Source of the DNA: JACVRW01 sp963771715
GTDB taxonomy: Bacteria > Actinomycetota > Thermoleophilia > Solirubrobacterales > Thermoleophilaceae
DNA length: 64,000 bases
Reading direction: 5' to 3'
NCBI GenBank assembly: GCA_963771715.1
Contig: CAVYUQ010000003.1
Span: 679,389 to 743,388 of the forward strand
Positions 49,878 through 58,409 of the stretch are shown one piece after another. Under the pieces are notes generated by a model. That model searched no databases. It was not told the origin of the DNA and was given only the letters and a program-made list of their open reading frames with translations. The position numbers and the translations under genes are program-made. The first letter of the stretch is position 1, and every line of letters starts with the position of its first letter.

Positions 49878-50825
49878 ATGGCCGAGATCCTCGTCTTCCC
49901 GCAGGAGGCCGTCCTCCACGCGATCCAGCCGGATGAGGCGATCGAGCGCGTACGCGACGGCTTCGTCGAGTACGCCGGCAACGAGTGGCAGATGCCGCCG
50001 AAGACGTACCTCGACGCCTCGCCGAACGGTGACTTCCGCGCGATGCCGGCGAAGGGGGCCGGTCTCGCGATTCTCAAGTGGGTCACCTCGTTCCCCGGCA
50101 ACCCGGAGGCCGGGCTGCCGGTGGTGATGGGCGTGATCTGCGTCTCGTCCGTGTCGGACGGCGAGCCGCTCGCGCTCGTGGACGTGCGCTCGGTCACCGC
50201 GCTGCGCACCGGCGCGGTGGCTGCGGTGGCCGCGCAGGAGCTGGCGCGCGAGGACGCCTCGAGCCTGGGGATGATCGGCTGCGGCCTGCACGGAACCTGG
50301 GCGGCGCGCTGCCTCGCCGCGGCGGAGTACGGCCCGGGAGTCTGCTTCGACCCAGACCCCGAGGCGGCGGGGCAGCTCGCGGGCGAGCTCGGCTGGGAGG
50401 TGGGCAGCCGCGAGGACGCGCTCGCATGCGACATCGTCACCTGCGTCACGCCCGGCAACGAGCCCGTCGTGCGCGCGGGCGAGCTGCGGCCGGGCGTCCA
50501 CCTGAACATGCTCGGCGCCGACGCGCCGGGCAAGGCGGAGGCCGAGCCCGAGGCGGTCGCGCAGGCGGAGCTGTTCTGCGACGAGTGGGAGCAGGCGAGC
50601 CACGGCGGCGAGCTCACCGGCGCCGTCGAGGCCGGGCTCGTCACGCGTGAGCAGGTCACGGAGCTGGGCCAGGTGCTGACCGGTGCCCATCAGGGGCGTT
50701 CCGCCCCGGATGGGGTTACGCTGTTCGACTCCACCGGCCTGGCGATCCAGGACCTCGCGCTCTGCCTGGCGCTCCTCGAGGCGCATCGTGCCGGGCGCGT
50801 CCGTGCGGACACCGTGCGGCTCTAG
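49878..50825 (+). CDS. Ornithine cyclodeaminase / mu-crystallin family protein
   Basis: 315 residues. It has the family N-terminal domain (VRDGFVEYAGNEWQMPPKTY, LAILKWVTSFPGNPEAGLPV, DVRSVTALRTGAVAAVAAQE) and a Rossmann domain with LGMIGCGLHGTWAARCLAAA for NAD(P) binding. The late VTLFDSTGLAIQDLALCLAL is a conserved signature. Members include ornithine cyclodeaminase, alanine and ketimine reductases; which reaction applies here is not clear. Its stop is 23 bp before the DUF3352 gene. Confidence 0.88.
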   Translation: MAEILVFPQEAVLHAIQPDEAIERVRDGFVEYAGNEWQMPPKTYLDASPNGDFRAMPAKGAGLAILKWVTSFPGNPEAGLPVVMGVICVSSVSDGEPLALVDVRSVTALRTGAVAAVAAQELAREDASSLGMIGCGLHGTWAARCLAAAEYGPGVCFDPDPEAAGQLAGELGWEVGSREDALACDIVTCVTPGNEPVVRAGELRPGVHLNMLGADAPGKAEAEPEAVAQAELFCDEWEQASHGGELTGAVEAGLVTREQVTELGQVLTGAHQGRSAPDGVTLFDSTGLAIQDLALCLALLEAHRAGRVRADTVRL

Positions 50826-50848
50826 CCGCTCCCGACCTCCGAAAGCTG

Positions 50849-52375
50849 ATGCGCAAACTCGCTCTCCTCCTGGCCGCCCTGTCCATCGCAGCGCTGATCG
50901 CCGTGGGCTGCGGCAAGGACGAGGCGGCGTCGAGCGCCTCGTCGCTCGCCCCGGCGACCTCGCTCATCTACGGGGAGGTCACGCTCAAGCCGGAGGGCGA
51001 TCAGAAGGAGGCGGTGGACACGATCGTCTCGAAGTTCCCGGGTGGGGGTAGCGCGGGCGACCGCCTGCACGTCCTGATCGACAAGGCGCTGAAGGAGTCG
51101 AGCGGGCCGCCGCTCTCGTACAAGGACGACATCGAGCCGTGGCTCGGCGAGGACGCCGCGTTCTTCGTGAGCGGAGCGAACATGGCGCAGGGCGCTGCGC
51201 TGATCGCCGCACACGACGAGGACGCGGCCCGCGAGGCTCTCGAGAAGTCCGCCGAAGGCACCGTCACGAAGAAGACCTACAAAGACGTCGAGTACCTCCT
51301 CGACGAGGGCGAGGGCGCCGAGGCCGGGGCGGTGTTCGACGGCTACCTCGTGCTCGGCACCGAGGCCGGCGTGAAGGCCGCCATCGACACGAGCAAGGGC
51401 GACTCGCCGCTGGCCGACTCCGACGAGTACACGGGTGCGATCGACGACGTCACCGACGACCGGCTGGGGCTCCTCTACGTCAACTCGCCCCAGCTCCTGA
51501 AGGACAACACGGCCGCGGCGGCGGGCGTGCCCGAGACCTTCAAGAGGGTCTTCGAGGAGCCGACGGTCATCACGATCGACGCCGACACGGACGGCGTGGC
51601 ATTCGAGGGCTCGCTGCCCGAGGGCACGGCCGACGCGGTCCCGTTCCTCGGTCAGGGGAGCGACCTGATCGAGGAGCTGCCGGCCGACTCCTGGCTCGCG
51701 ATGGCGCAGCCGGACTTCGACAGGATCCTCGACTTCTTCGTCGAGTCCATCGCCGGCTTCGCAGGCGGGCGCGACGTGGTGGAGCAGCAGTTCAAGGCGG
51801 CCACCGGCCTCGACCTCCAGAGGGACGTGCTCGATTGGATGGGCGACTTCGCGGTGTTCGTGCGCGGCAGCGGCGAGAGCAACGTGAACGGCGCGCTCAT
51901 CATCGAGACCAGTGACGAGGCCGCGTCCGGGCGCCTGATCGAGCGCCTGCGCAAGCTCGCCGAGACTCAGGCCGACAACCCGGGCGACCGCGTCGTCCCG
52001 CTATCCGTCCCGGGCGGCGGCGACGGCTTCACGCTCGTCACCCGCTCCATCCCCCGGCCGCTCAGCCTCTTCCAGCGCGGCGGGCGCGTGGTCCTCGCCT
52101 TCGGCGACGAGGCGGCGGCCGACGCCGTCGAGGCGAGCGAGCCGCTGGGCGACGCCGCTGGTTACAGGGATGCGGCCGAGTCCCTGGGCGACTACGACGT
52201 CTCGTTCTACGTGGCCGTCCAGCCGATCCTCGAGCTGGTCGAATCGACCGCCGCGGGCTCCGACGCGGACTGGCAGAAGGCGAAGCCCTACCTGGAGCCG
52301 CTCGACGCGCTGGTGGGCGGCACGTCCGGCGACGGCGACGGCCTGAAGTCGGCCTTCAAGCTGATCGTGAAGTAG
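50849..52375 (+). CDS. DUF3352 lipoprotein (508 aa), second copy
   Basis: A lipoprotein with signal peptide LALLLAALSIAALIAVGC (lipid Cys near residue 21), then a Ser/Ala linker and the DUF3352 body: SLAPATSLIYGEVTLKPEGD, LSYKDDIEPWLGEDAAFFVS, TGLDLQRDVLDWMGDFAVFV and FTLVTRSIPRP. It shares organisation with the copy at 2888-4399 (the same leading 'LAP/LPK..' segment, similar length, and YKDDIEPWLG matching FEDDVKPALG). Function unknown; it is exposed on the outer face of the membrane. It is followed closely by an MFS gene (9 bp), suggesting one transcript. Confidence 0.75.
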   Translation: MRKLALLLAALSIAALIAVGCGKDEAASSASSLAPATSLIYGEVTLKPEGDQKEAVDTIVSKFPGGGSAGDRLHVLIDKALKESSGPPLSYKDDIEPWLGEDAAFFVSGANMAQGAALIAAHDEDAAREALEKSAEGTVTKKTYKDVEYLLDEGEGAEAGAVFDGYLVLGTEAGVKAAIDTSKGDSPLADSDEYTGAIDDVTDDRLGLLYVNSPQLLKDNTAAAAGVPETFKRVFEEPTVITIDADTDGVAFEGSLPEGTADAVPFLGQGSDLIEELPADSWLAMAQPDFDRILDFFVESIAGFAGGRDVVEQQFKAATGLDLQRDVLDWMGDFAVFVRGSGESNVNGALIIETSDEAASGRLIERLRKLAETQADNPGDRVVPLSVPGGGDGFTLVTRSIPRPLSLFQRGGRVVLAFGDEAAADAVEASEPLGDAAGYRDAAESLGDYDVSFYVAVQPILELVESTAAGSDADWQKAKPYLEPLDALVGGTSGDGDGLKSAFKLIVK

Positions 52376-52384
52376 CGTCAACGT

Positions 52385-53656
52385 GTGAGCCTCGAGGAGA
52401 GGGCCGTCCGGAAGGCCACCCGGCGGCTGATCCCGTTCCTCTTCGTGATCTACGTGGTCGCGTACCTCGACCGCGTGAACGTGAGCTTCGCGCAGCTCCA
52501 GCTCGAGGACGACCTCGGCTTCAGCGACACGATCTTCGGGATCGGCGCGGGCATCTTCTCGCTCGGCTACGTGATCTTCGGCGTGCCGAGCAACCTCGCG
52601 CTGGAGCGCTTCGGCGCCCGCCGCTGGCTCGCCGGGATCATGATCGTCTGGGGACTGATCTCAGCGTCGATGATGTTCATCGGCGGCGCCACGAGCTTCT
52701 ACGTGCTGCGCTTCATGCTCGGCGTGGCCGAGGCCGGCTTCTTCCCGGGGATCATCCTCTTCCTCACCTGGTGGTTTCCCGAGCGCGAGCGCACCCGGAC
52801 CATCGCGCTGTTCCTCACGGCTCTCTCGGCCGCGTACGTGGCGGGCGGCCCGCTGTCCGGCGGCCTGCTCGAGCTGGACGGGTTCGCCGGCCTCGACGGC
52901 TGGCAGTGGCTGTTCCTCGTCGAGGGGATTCCGGCCGTCGCGCTCGGCTTCGTGACGCTCCGCTACCTCGACGAGCGACCGGCCGACGCCGATTGGCTCG
53001 AGCCGGAGGAGCGCGCGTTCCTCACCGCCGAGGTCGAGCGCGAGCGCGAGCTGAGGGAAGCCCTGGGAGGGCAGCGGCTGCGCGATGCGCTCGGGAGCGG
53101 ACGCGTCTGGCTGCTCGGGCTCGTCTATTTCCTGCTGGTGTCCGCCGGGCTGGGGCTCACCTTCTTCGTGCCCGACCTGGTGCAGGACCGGACCGGCTAC
53201 ACGGACTTCGAGGTCGGCGTGCTCGCCGCGATCCCGTACGGCTTCGCCACCGTGGCCATGGTCGTCGTGGCGCGCCGCAACGGTGGCCTGGCGCCTCCGC
53301 TGCTGGTGGGCGCGGTCGGGACGCTGCTCACCGCCTTCGCGCAGTCGCCGCTGCTGCTCACGCTCGGCATTACCCTCGCGGCCGTGGGCATCCTCTCGGC
53401 GCTTCCGCTCTTCTGGGCACTGCCGACCGCCTTCCTCAGCGGCACTGCGGCGGCCGCCGGAATCGCGCTGGTCGCCGCGATCGGCAACCTCGGCGGCTTC
53501 GTGGGCCCGGCGTTCATCGGGATCGCCGAGGATCAGACGGGCAGCTTCAAGATGCCGCTGGCCGTGCTCGCGGGCCTGCTGGTGGTGGCCAGCCTGCTGG
53601 TGCCGCTGCTGCGCGAGCATGCGGCGCAGCAGGCGGCCGACTACGCCGGCGGCTAG
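52385..53656 (+). CDS. MFS transporter, anion:cation symporter (ACS) type
   Basis: 423 residues starting at GTG 52385. TM1 contains PFLFVIYVVAYLDRVNVSFA, the ACS-family signature, and VPSNLALERFGARRWLAGIM is the motif A loop. TM4-5 contain FMLGVAEAGFFPGIILFLTW WFP with RERTRTIALF. About 12 TMs with a central charged loop. Relatives take up tartrate, phthalate, galactonate or other organic acids. The substrate is unknown. The stop faces pccB with a 3-bp gap. Confidence 0.88.
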   Translation: MSLEERAVRKATRRLIPFLFVIYVVAYLDRVNVSFAQLQLEDDLGFSDTIFGIGAGIFSLGYVIFGVPSNLALERFGARRWLAGIMIVWGLISASMMFIGGATSFYVLRFMLGVAEAGFFPGIILFLTWWFPERERTRTIALFLTALSAAYVAGGPLSGGLLELDGFAGLDGWQWLFLVEGIPAVALGFVTLRYLDERPADADWLEPEERAFLTAEVERERELREALGGQRLRDALGSGRVWLLGLVYFLLVSAGLGLTFFVPDLVQDRTGYTDFEVGVLAAIPYGFATVAMVVVARRNGGLAPPLLVGAVGTLLTAFAQSPLLLTLGITLAAVGILSALPLFWALPTAFLSGTAAAAGIALVAAIGNLGGFVGPAFIGIAEDQTGSFKMPLAVLAGLLVVASLLVPLLREHAAQQAADYAGG

Positions 53657-53659
53657 ACG

Positions 53660-55225
53660 CTACAGCGGGATGTTCCCGTGCTTGCGCTTCGGCGTGTCCA
53701 CGCGCTTGGTCTTCAGCGTCTCGAGCGCGCGGATCAGCTTCGGGCGTGTCTCGTGCGGGATGATCACGTCGTCGATGTAGCCGCGCTCGGCGGCCGAGTA
53801 GGGGTTCGCGAAGCGCGCCTTGTAGTCGCCGATCAGCTTCTCGCGGCGCTGCTCCGGCGTCGGTGAGCTCTGGATGTCGCGGCGGTGGATGATGTTCACC
53901 GCACCCTCGGGGCCCATCACGGCCACCTCGGCGGTCGGCCATGCGAACACGAAGTCGGCCAGCATGTGCTTCGAGTTCATGACGTCGTAGGCGCCGCCGT
54001 AGGCCTTGCGCGTGATCACTGTCAACTTGGGGACGGTGGCCTCGGTGAACGCGTAGAGCAGCTTCGCCCCGTGGCGGATGATGCCGCCCCACTCCTGCTC
54101 GGTGCCGGGGAGGAAGCCCGGCACGTCCATCAGCGTGAGGATCGGGATGTTGAAGGCGTCGCAGAAACGCACGAAGCGCGCCGCCTTCTCGGATGCGCCG
54201 ATGTCGAGCACGCCGGCCAGCTGCGCGGGCTGGTTTCCGACCACGCCGATCGGCTGCCCGTTCAGGCGCGAGAAGCCGACGACGATGTTGCGCGCGAAGT
54301 GCTCCTGCACCTCGAAGAATTCGCCGTTGTCGACGAGGAGGTGCACCACGTCGCGCATGTCGTAGGGCTTGTTCGGGTTGTCCGGGACGATGCTGTCGAG
54401 CTCGGCGTCCTGGCGGTTCGGGTCGTCGCCGGTGTCCATCTGCGGCGGGATCTCGAGGTTGTTCTGCGGAAGGAAGGACATCAGGTAGCGCACGTCCTCC
54501 AGGCAGCTCTCCTCGTCGTCGGCGGCGAAGTGCGCCACGCCGGACTTCGAGTTGTGCGTCATCGCGCCGCCGAGCTCCTCGAACTCCACCTCCTCGCCCG
54601 TGACCGTCTTGATCACGTCGGGGCCGGTGATGAACATGTGCGACGTCTCCTTCACCATGAAGATGAAGTCCGTCATGGCCGGGGAGTAGACGGCGCCGCC
54701 CGCGCACGGGCCCATGATCACCGAGATCTGCGGGATCACGCCCGAGCATTGGACGTTGCGGACGAACACGTTGCCGTAGGCGCCGAGCGAGACGACCCCC
54801 TCCTGGATGCGCGCGCCACCGGAGTCGTTGATGCCGATGACGGGGCAGCCGATCTTGGCCGCCAGGTCCATCACCTTCCCAATCTTCTCGCCCATCACCT
54901 CGCCGAGCGAGCCGCCGAAGACGGTGAAGTCCTGGGAGAAGACCGCGACCGGCCTGCCGTCGATCGTGCCATGGCCGGTCACGACGGCGTCGCCCCAGGG
55001 GCGGTTGTCGAGCATCCCGAAGTCGCTCGTGCGATGGCGGACGAACGTGTCGAGCTCCTCGAACGAGCCCGGGTCGAGCAGCTTGTCGATCCGCTCGCGG
55101 GCGGTCAGCTTGCCGCGCTCGTGCTGCTTCTCCTCCGCCTGCGGGTTCGTGTGGATGGCCTGCTCGCGGAGCTCCTGGAGGTGGGCGAGCTTCTCCTCGT
55201 ACGTCTCGGGCGACTTCTCACGCAT
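53660..55225 (-). CDS. pccB: Propionyl-CoA (acyl-CoA) carboxylase beta subunit
   Basis: 521 residues. Carboxyltransferase that moves CO2 from biotin to acyl-CoA. N-domain: QHERGKLTARERIDKLLDPG, VFSQDFTVFGGSLGEVMGEK, GINDSGGARIQEGVVSLGAY, MGPCAGGAVYSPAMTDFIFM. C-domain: ILTLMDVPGFLPGTEQEWGG and ITRKAYGGAYDVMNSKHMLA. The Asp in GGAYDVM is the residue found in propionyl-CoA-preferring subunits. Partners are the biotin subunit at 30646 and possibly the epsilon-like protein at 49613. It lies downstream of the sulfatase-like gene (25-bp gap). Confidence 0.93.
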   Translation of the reverse strand: MREKSPETYEEKLAHLQELREQAIHTNPQAEEKQHERGKLTARERIDKLLDPGSFEELDTFVRHRTSDFGMLDNRPWGDAVVTGHGTIDGRPVAVFSQDFTVFGGSLGEVMGEKIGKVMDLAAKIGCPVIGINDSGGARIQEGVVSLGAYGNVFVRNVQCSGVIPQISVIMGPCAGGAVYSPAMTDFIFMVKETSHMFITGPDVIKTVTGEEVEFEELGGAMTHNSKSGVAHFAADDEESCLEDVRYLMSFLPQNNLEIPPQMDTGDDPNRQDAELDSIVPDNPNKPYDMRDVVHLLVDNGEFFEVQEHFARNIVVGFSRLNGQPIGVVGNQPAQLAGVLDIGASEKAARFVRFCDAFNIPILTLMDVPGFLPGTEQEWGGIIRHGAKLLYAFTEATVPKLTVITRKAYGGAYDVMNSKHMLADFVFAWPTAEVAVMGPEGAVNIIHRRDIQSSPTPEQRREKLIGDYKARFANPYSAAERGYIDDVIIPHETRPKLIRALETLKTKRVDTPKRKHGNIPL

Positions 55226-55250
55226 TCGGGCAGCAGGTTACTTGCCGGGC

Positions 55251-56718
55251 TCACTGGCCCCCGTACCAGGGGAGGCGCCCACCGGCCCGGGCGAGCACCT
55301 TCTCGTACAGCGCGCGCACGACGTCGGGGTGGCGCGCAGCGACGTTGTGGAACTGGCCTGGATCTCGACTGAGGTCGAAGAGCTTGAAGTTGCCGGGCTT
55401 GTTGTAGCCCCAGAGCATCCAGCGCCGGGAGCGGATGAAGAACGAGTCGGAGTAGCCGCCCCAGGCGTACTCGCGCTCGGGCAGGCGGCGGCCGCGCATG
55501 GGGCGCGACAGGTCCACGCCGGTCATGCGTCCCGGGCCGGCGCACGCCGGCCATCGAGAGGATCGTCGGCGCGAGGTCGTGGGTCGAGGCGAACCAGTCA
55601 CTGTCGGCGCCGGCACGGCGCCGGTCGGGGTGGACCACGATCAGCGGCACGCGTATGAGCGACGGGTAGAGGGCCGTCTGCACCTTCCCGGTCCAGCCGT
55701 GCTCGCCGAGCAGGATGCCGTGGTCACCCACCAGCGCGATCACCGTCTCGCGCTCGAGGTCGAGCTCGTGCAGCCGGTCGATCAGCATGCCGAGCCAGTG
55801 GTCGCTCATCGTGACCTCGGCGGCGTACAGGTCACGCATCCTGCCGATCACGCGTTGGCGCTGGCCGGGGCGGAGCCAGCTTTCTGCGCTGCCGTACTGG
55901 GGCATCGCCGGCTCCGGCCCGCGCCAGCCGCCGTACATGTCGAGGAAGCGCGGCGATGGCGTCCAGGGCTCGTGCGGCTCGTAGGTGTCCACCACCATCG
56001 CGAAGGGGCCGCGCCGCGCAGCCGCGCGGTTCAGCTCGTCGATCGCATTGCGAAAGACGCGGCCGGCGAAGGTGTTGTCGGGCCCCTCCCAGGGGCGGCT
56101 GTTGGCGAGGTAGAGACCGACGCGGCGGCGGGTGCGGGGGTCGTCGTTGGCGGGGTGGAGCCAGTGGCGCAGGATCTCGCGCGGGACGCTCGAGACCTTG
56201 TGGTTGCCGCCGATCTGGCCGCCCGTGCGGACGAATCGGTTGACGCTGCCCCGAAAGCCGCCGTAGGGAGGCGCGTAGCCGAGGAACGGGTTGTCGGTCA
56301 CGTAGGCGGTCCACCAGCCCGCCCGGCGGAGCACGCTGAGGAAGGAGGCGTCCACGTGGTCGAGCGGCTCCCAGCCGGGCGCCGAGATCAGGCCGCGCCT
56401 GTCGTACCAGCCTCGGAAGGGGAACTGGCGGCGGCCGCTGAGGATGGCGTTGCGGGCGGGAACGGTCGGCATCCCCTCCGGGAACACGCTGGTGAAGCGC
56501 AATCCCTGCCGCGCGAGCGTGTCCATGGTCGGGGTTCGCACCCAGCTCTCGTAGACCGCGTCGGCGCGCAGCGAGTCCATGATCACGAGCAGGACGTTCG
56601 GACCGTCCGGCCGCTGCGCGAAGGCGCCCGGAGCGAGAGCGCTCGGCTCGAGCGCGGCGGTGACAGCGGCAGCGGCGGACGCCTGAACAAAGCGCCGTCG
56701 TGTGACAGGACTCCCCAT
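55251..56718 (-). CDS. Tat-exported sulfatase-like hydrolase, Thr at the FGly position, frameshifted
   Basis: About 488 residues joined. A twin-arginine signal (SPVTRRRFVQASAAAAVTAA) is followed by the alkaline phosphatase superfamily core: NVLLVIMDSLRADAVYESWV, the activation site region MPTVPARNAILSGRRQ, MVVDTYEPHEPWTPSPRFLD and ALVGDHGILLGEHGWTG with its metal ligands. The usual CxPxR or SxPxR reads TVPAR, so no formylglycine can form; Thr could serve directly as nucleophile, as in LTA synthase-type members. An extra base at 55534-55536 breaks the frame after GVRRPG; the second frame ends LARAGGRLPWYGGQ. Confidence 0.8.
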
Positions 56719-56756
56719 CGACTAACAGAGTGCCCGTCTATGCGACTTCTGTGCGA

Positions 56757-57583
56757 CTAACCGCGCGAAAACGGCCGGTGATGAGCGGCGCCAAGCGTGT
56801 CAAGCGCCTCGTCGAGAATCACGCGAGCGCGCTCGGGGTCGAGAGCGGCGGCGCCGTCGGGCTCGGCCGCGGCAGGCGCGGGCTCCGGGTCCGGGAGCTC
56901 GGCCTCCGGCGCGGCCGCCTCGGGCTCGGGCTCTGCGGCGACCGGCTCGGGCTGCGGCTCTGAAGGCTCCGGCTCCGGGGCTCGGGCTCCGTCGCGATCG
57001 GCTCGAGTGCCGGCGCGATCGGCTCGGGCTCCGGCTCTGAAGGCTCCAATTCCGCCGCGATCGGCTCCGCCTCCGCCGCGATCGCCGTGTGCGCCGCAGA
57101 ATCAGTGCGCTTCCGGAACAGCCAGCCCCAGAAGCCGCGGCGTGGCTCCGGTTCGGGAATCTCCGCGGAGTCGGCGATCGCCTCGGCCGGCGGCTCCGGC
57201 TCAACACGAAAGCGACGTATTTGGTCGTCAACGTGTTGAGCCTCGTCGTCGGGCTCGGTGCTGGCCGCCGGCTCGGGCTCGGGCTCGGGCTCGGGCTCCG
57301 GCTCCGGCTCGGGCTCGGGCTCGGGCTCCGGCTCGTCCGGCTCCTCCGCCTCGGGCAGCTCGGCGCGCAGCGTCACCTTCGTCCCCCACCCGGAGGGCTC
57401 TATCGACACGGTGCCGCTCGCGCGCTCGCCCTCCCAGGCGACGGTGTGCTCCGGTTCGAGCTTGGTGATGGTGATCTCGCCGAAGGCGCTGAGGTGCTTC
57501 GCGAGGCGGTCTACCTCGCTCAGCTCCTCCCACAGCTCCGGTGGCGACTTTACGAGGGTGCGCTTCGCAGTGAGGTCCGGCAT
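56757..57583 (-). CDS. SRPBCC-like domain with Glu-Pro repeats, frameshifted
   Basis: About 275 residues joined. The N-terminal 75 residues (MPDLTAKRTLVKSPPELWEE, HTVAWEGERASGTVSIEPSG) resemble a short START/SRPBCC ligand-binding domain. A run of ten Glu-Pro pairs follows, then a helical piece with FWGWLFRKR and a second Glu-Pro-rich region. The open frame to 56819 turns basic. Shifting at about 56976-56980 continues the acidic Glu-Pro pattern and ends ARVILDEALDTLGAAHHRPF. It is upstream of the sulfatase-like gene. It is probably an intracellular protein with rigid acidic spacers; function unknown. Confidence 0.6.
57271..57330 (-). repeat. Hexanucleotide tandem repeat coding for (Glu-Pro)10
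   Basis: Ten tandem copies of GCTCSG (mainly GCTCGG, three GCTCCG) read on the minus strand as Glu-Pro codons. It lies in the SRPBCC-like gene. A less regular Glu-Pro region at about 56880-57070 lies in the same gene. Such repeats expand and contract by slippage, so length differences between strains are expected. Confidence 0.85.
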
Positions 57584-57664
57584 TGCACCCGCTTTCGATC
57601 AGGGCAGTTGGTCTCCTCCCACCGAATCGGACCTCTCAGGGCCGGCCTGCGAGGCTTCCCGGCC

Positions 57665-58360
57665 ATGCTCGGCGACGACCTCGGCGAACTGCTCGGACGG
57701 CGCATTCCCGGCGACCACAGCCGCCAGGTGCTGGCCGACCACTACGCGGCCCGCCTGCGGCCCAAGCGCGTTCTCGACCTGGGCTGCGGGGCCGGCGACT
57801 CCGTGGATCTCTTCCGCGCGCTGAACCCGGACGTGCAGTGGGTCGGGGTCGACGTCGAGGAGTCGCCGGAGGTGGCCGAGCGCACGCGAGCTGACGCCGA
57901 GTTCGTGACCTTCGACGGCGAGCGCCTCCCCTTCGACGACTCGAGCTTCGAGCTCGTCTACTGCAAGCAGGTGCTGGAGCACGTGGAGCGTCCGCACGAG
58001 CTGCTCCGCGAGGTGGCGCGCGTGCTGGCGCCCGGAGGCTCGTTCGCGGGCTCCACCTCTCAGCTCGAGGCGTTCCACTCGCGCAGCATCTTCAACTGGA
58101 CGCCGTACGGCTTCACGGTCGTCGCCGAGGACGCCGGGCTCGAGGTGGTGGAGCTGCGGCCGGTGATCGACGGCCTCACGCTCGTCGTCTGGCGGGCGCT
58201 CGGGTTGCCGGGCTTCTTCCACCGCTGGTGGGCGCGCGAGTCGCCCGGGTACCGCGTGATCGAGCTGGCCGCCCGGGTCGCACGGCTCGACGCCCGCACG
58301 CGCAACCAGATCAAGCTGGTGCTCGCCGGGCAGTTCGCCTTCCTGGCCAGGCGGCCATAG
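57665..58360 (+). CDS. SAM-dependent methyltransferase
   Basis: 231 residues from ATG 57665. SAM motif I is VLDLGCGAGDSVDLFRALNP, the acidic ribose-binding residue lies in WVGVDVEESPEVAERTRADA, then FDGERLPFDDSSFELVYCKQ, VLEHVERPHELLREVARVLA and PGGSFAGSTSQLEAF. It resembles methyltransferases linked to cell-surface glycan or lipid synthesis, but there is no glycan cluster here. It is convergent with an MFS gene across a strong hairpin. Confidence 0.85.
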   Translation: MLGDDLGELLGRRIPGDHSRQVLADHYAARLRPKRVLDLGCGAGDSVDLFRALNPDVQWVGVDVEESPEVAERTRADAEFVTFDGERLPFDDSSFELVYCKQVLEHVERPHELLREVARVLAPGGSFAGSTSQLEAFHSRSIFNWTPYGFTVVAEDAGLEVVELRPVIDGLTLVVWRALGLPGFFHRWWARESPGYRVIELAARVARLDARTRNQIKLVLAGQFAFLARRP

Positions 58361-58368
58361 GGGGAAGG

Positions 58369-58398
58369 CGCGCGCCCGTCCGCTCGGACGGGCGCGCG
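58369..58398. terminator. Strong bidirectional terminator hairpin
   Basis: CGCGCGCCCGTCCG-CT-CGGACGGGCGCGCG, a perfect 14-bp stem (12-13 bp in practice with a small loop). It sits 8 bp after the methyltransferase stop and 11 bp before the stop of the convergent MFS gene, ideal for ending transcription from both sides. There is no T-run. Confidence 0.75.
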
Positions 58399-58409
58399 AT
58401 CCCTCCGTG

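Noticed and set aside
57271..57330. CRISPR-like repeat array
   Set aside because: The unit is 6 bp with no spacers and encodes Glu-Pro; it is a coding microsatellite.
57089..57664. Leu/Gly-rich plus-strand extension of the methyltransferase frame
   Set aside because: The repeats RLGLGLGLGLRL are the reverse reading of the Glu-Pro repeat; the methyltransferase starts at 57665.
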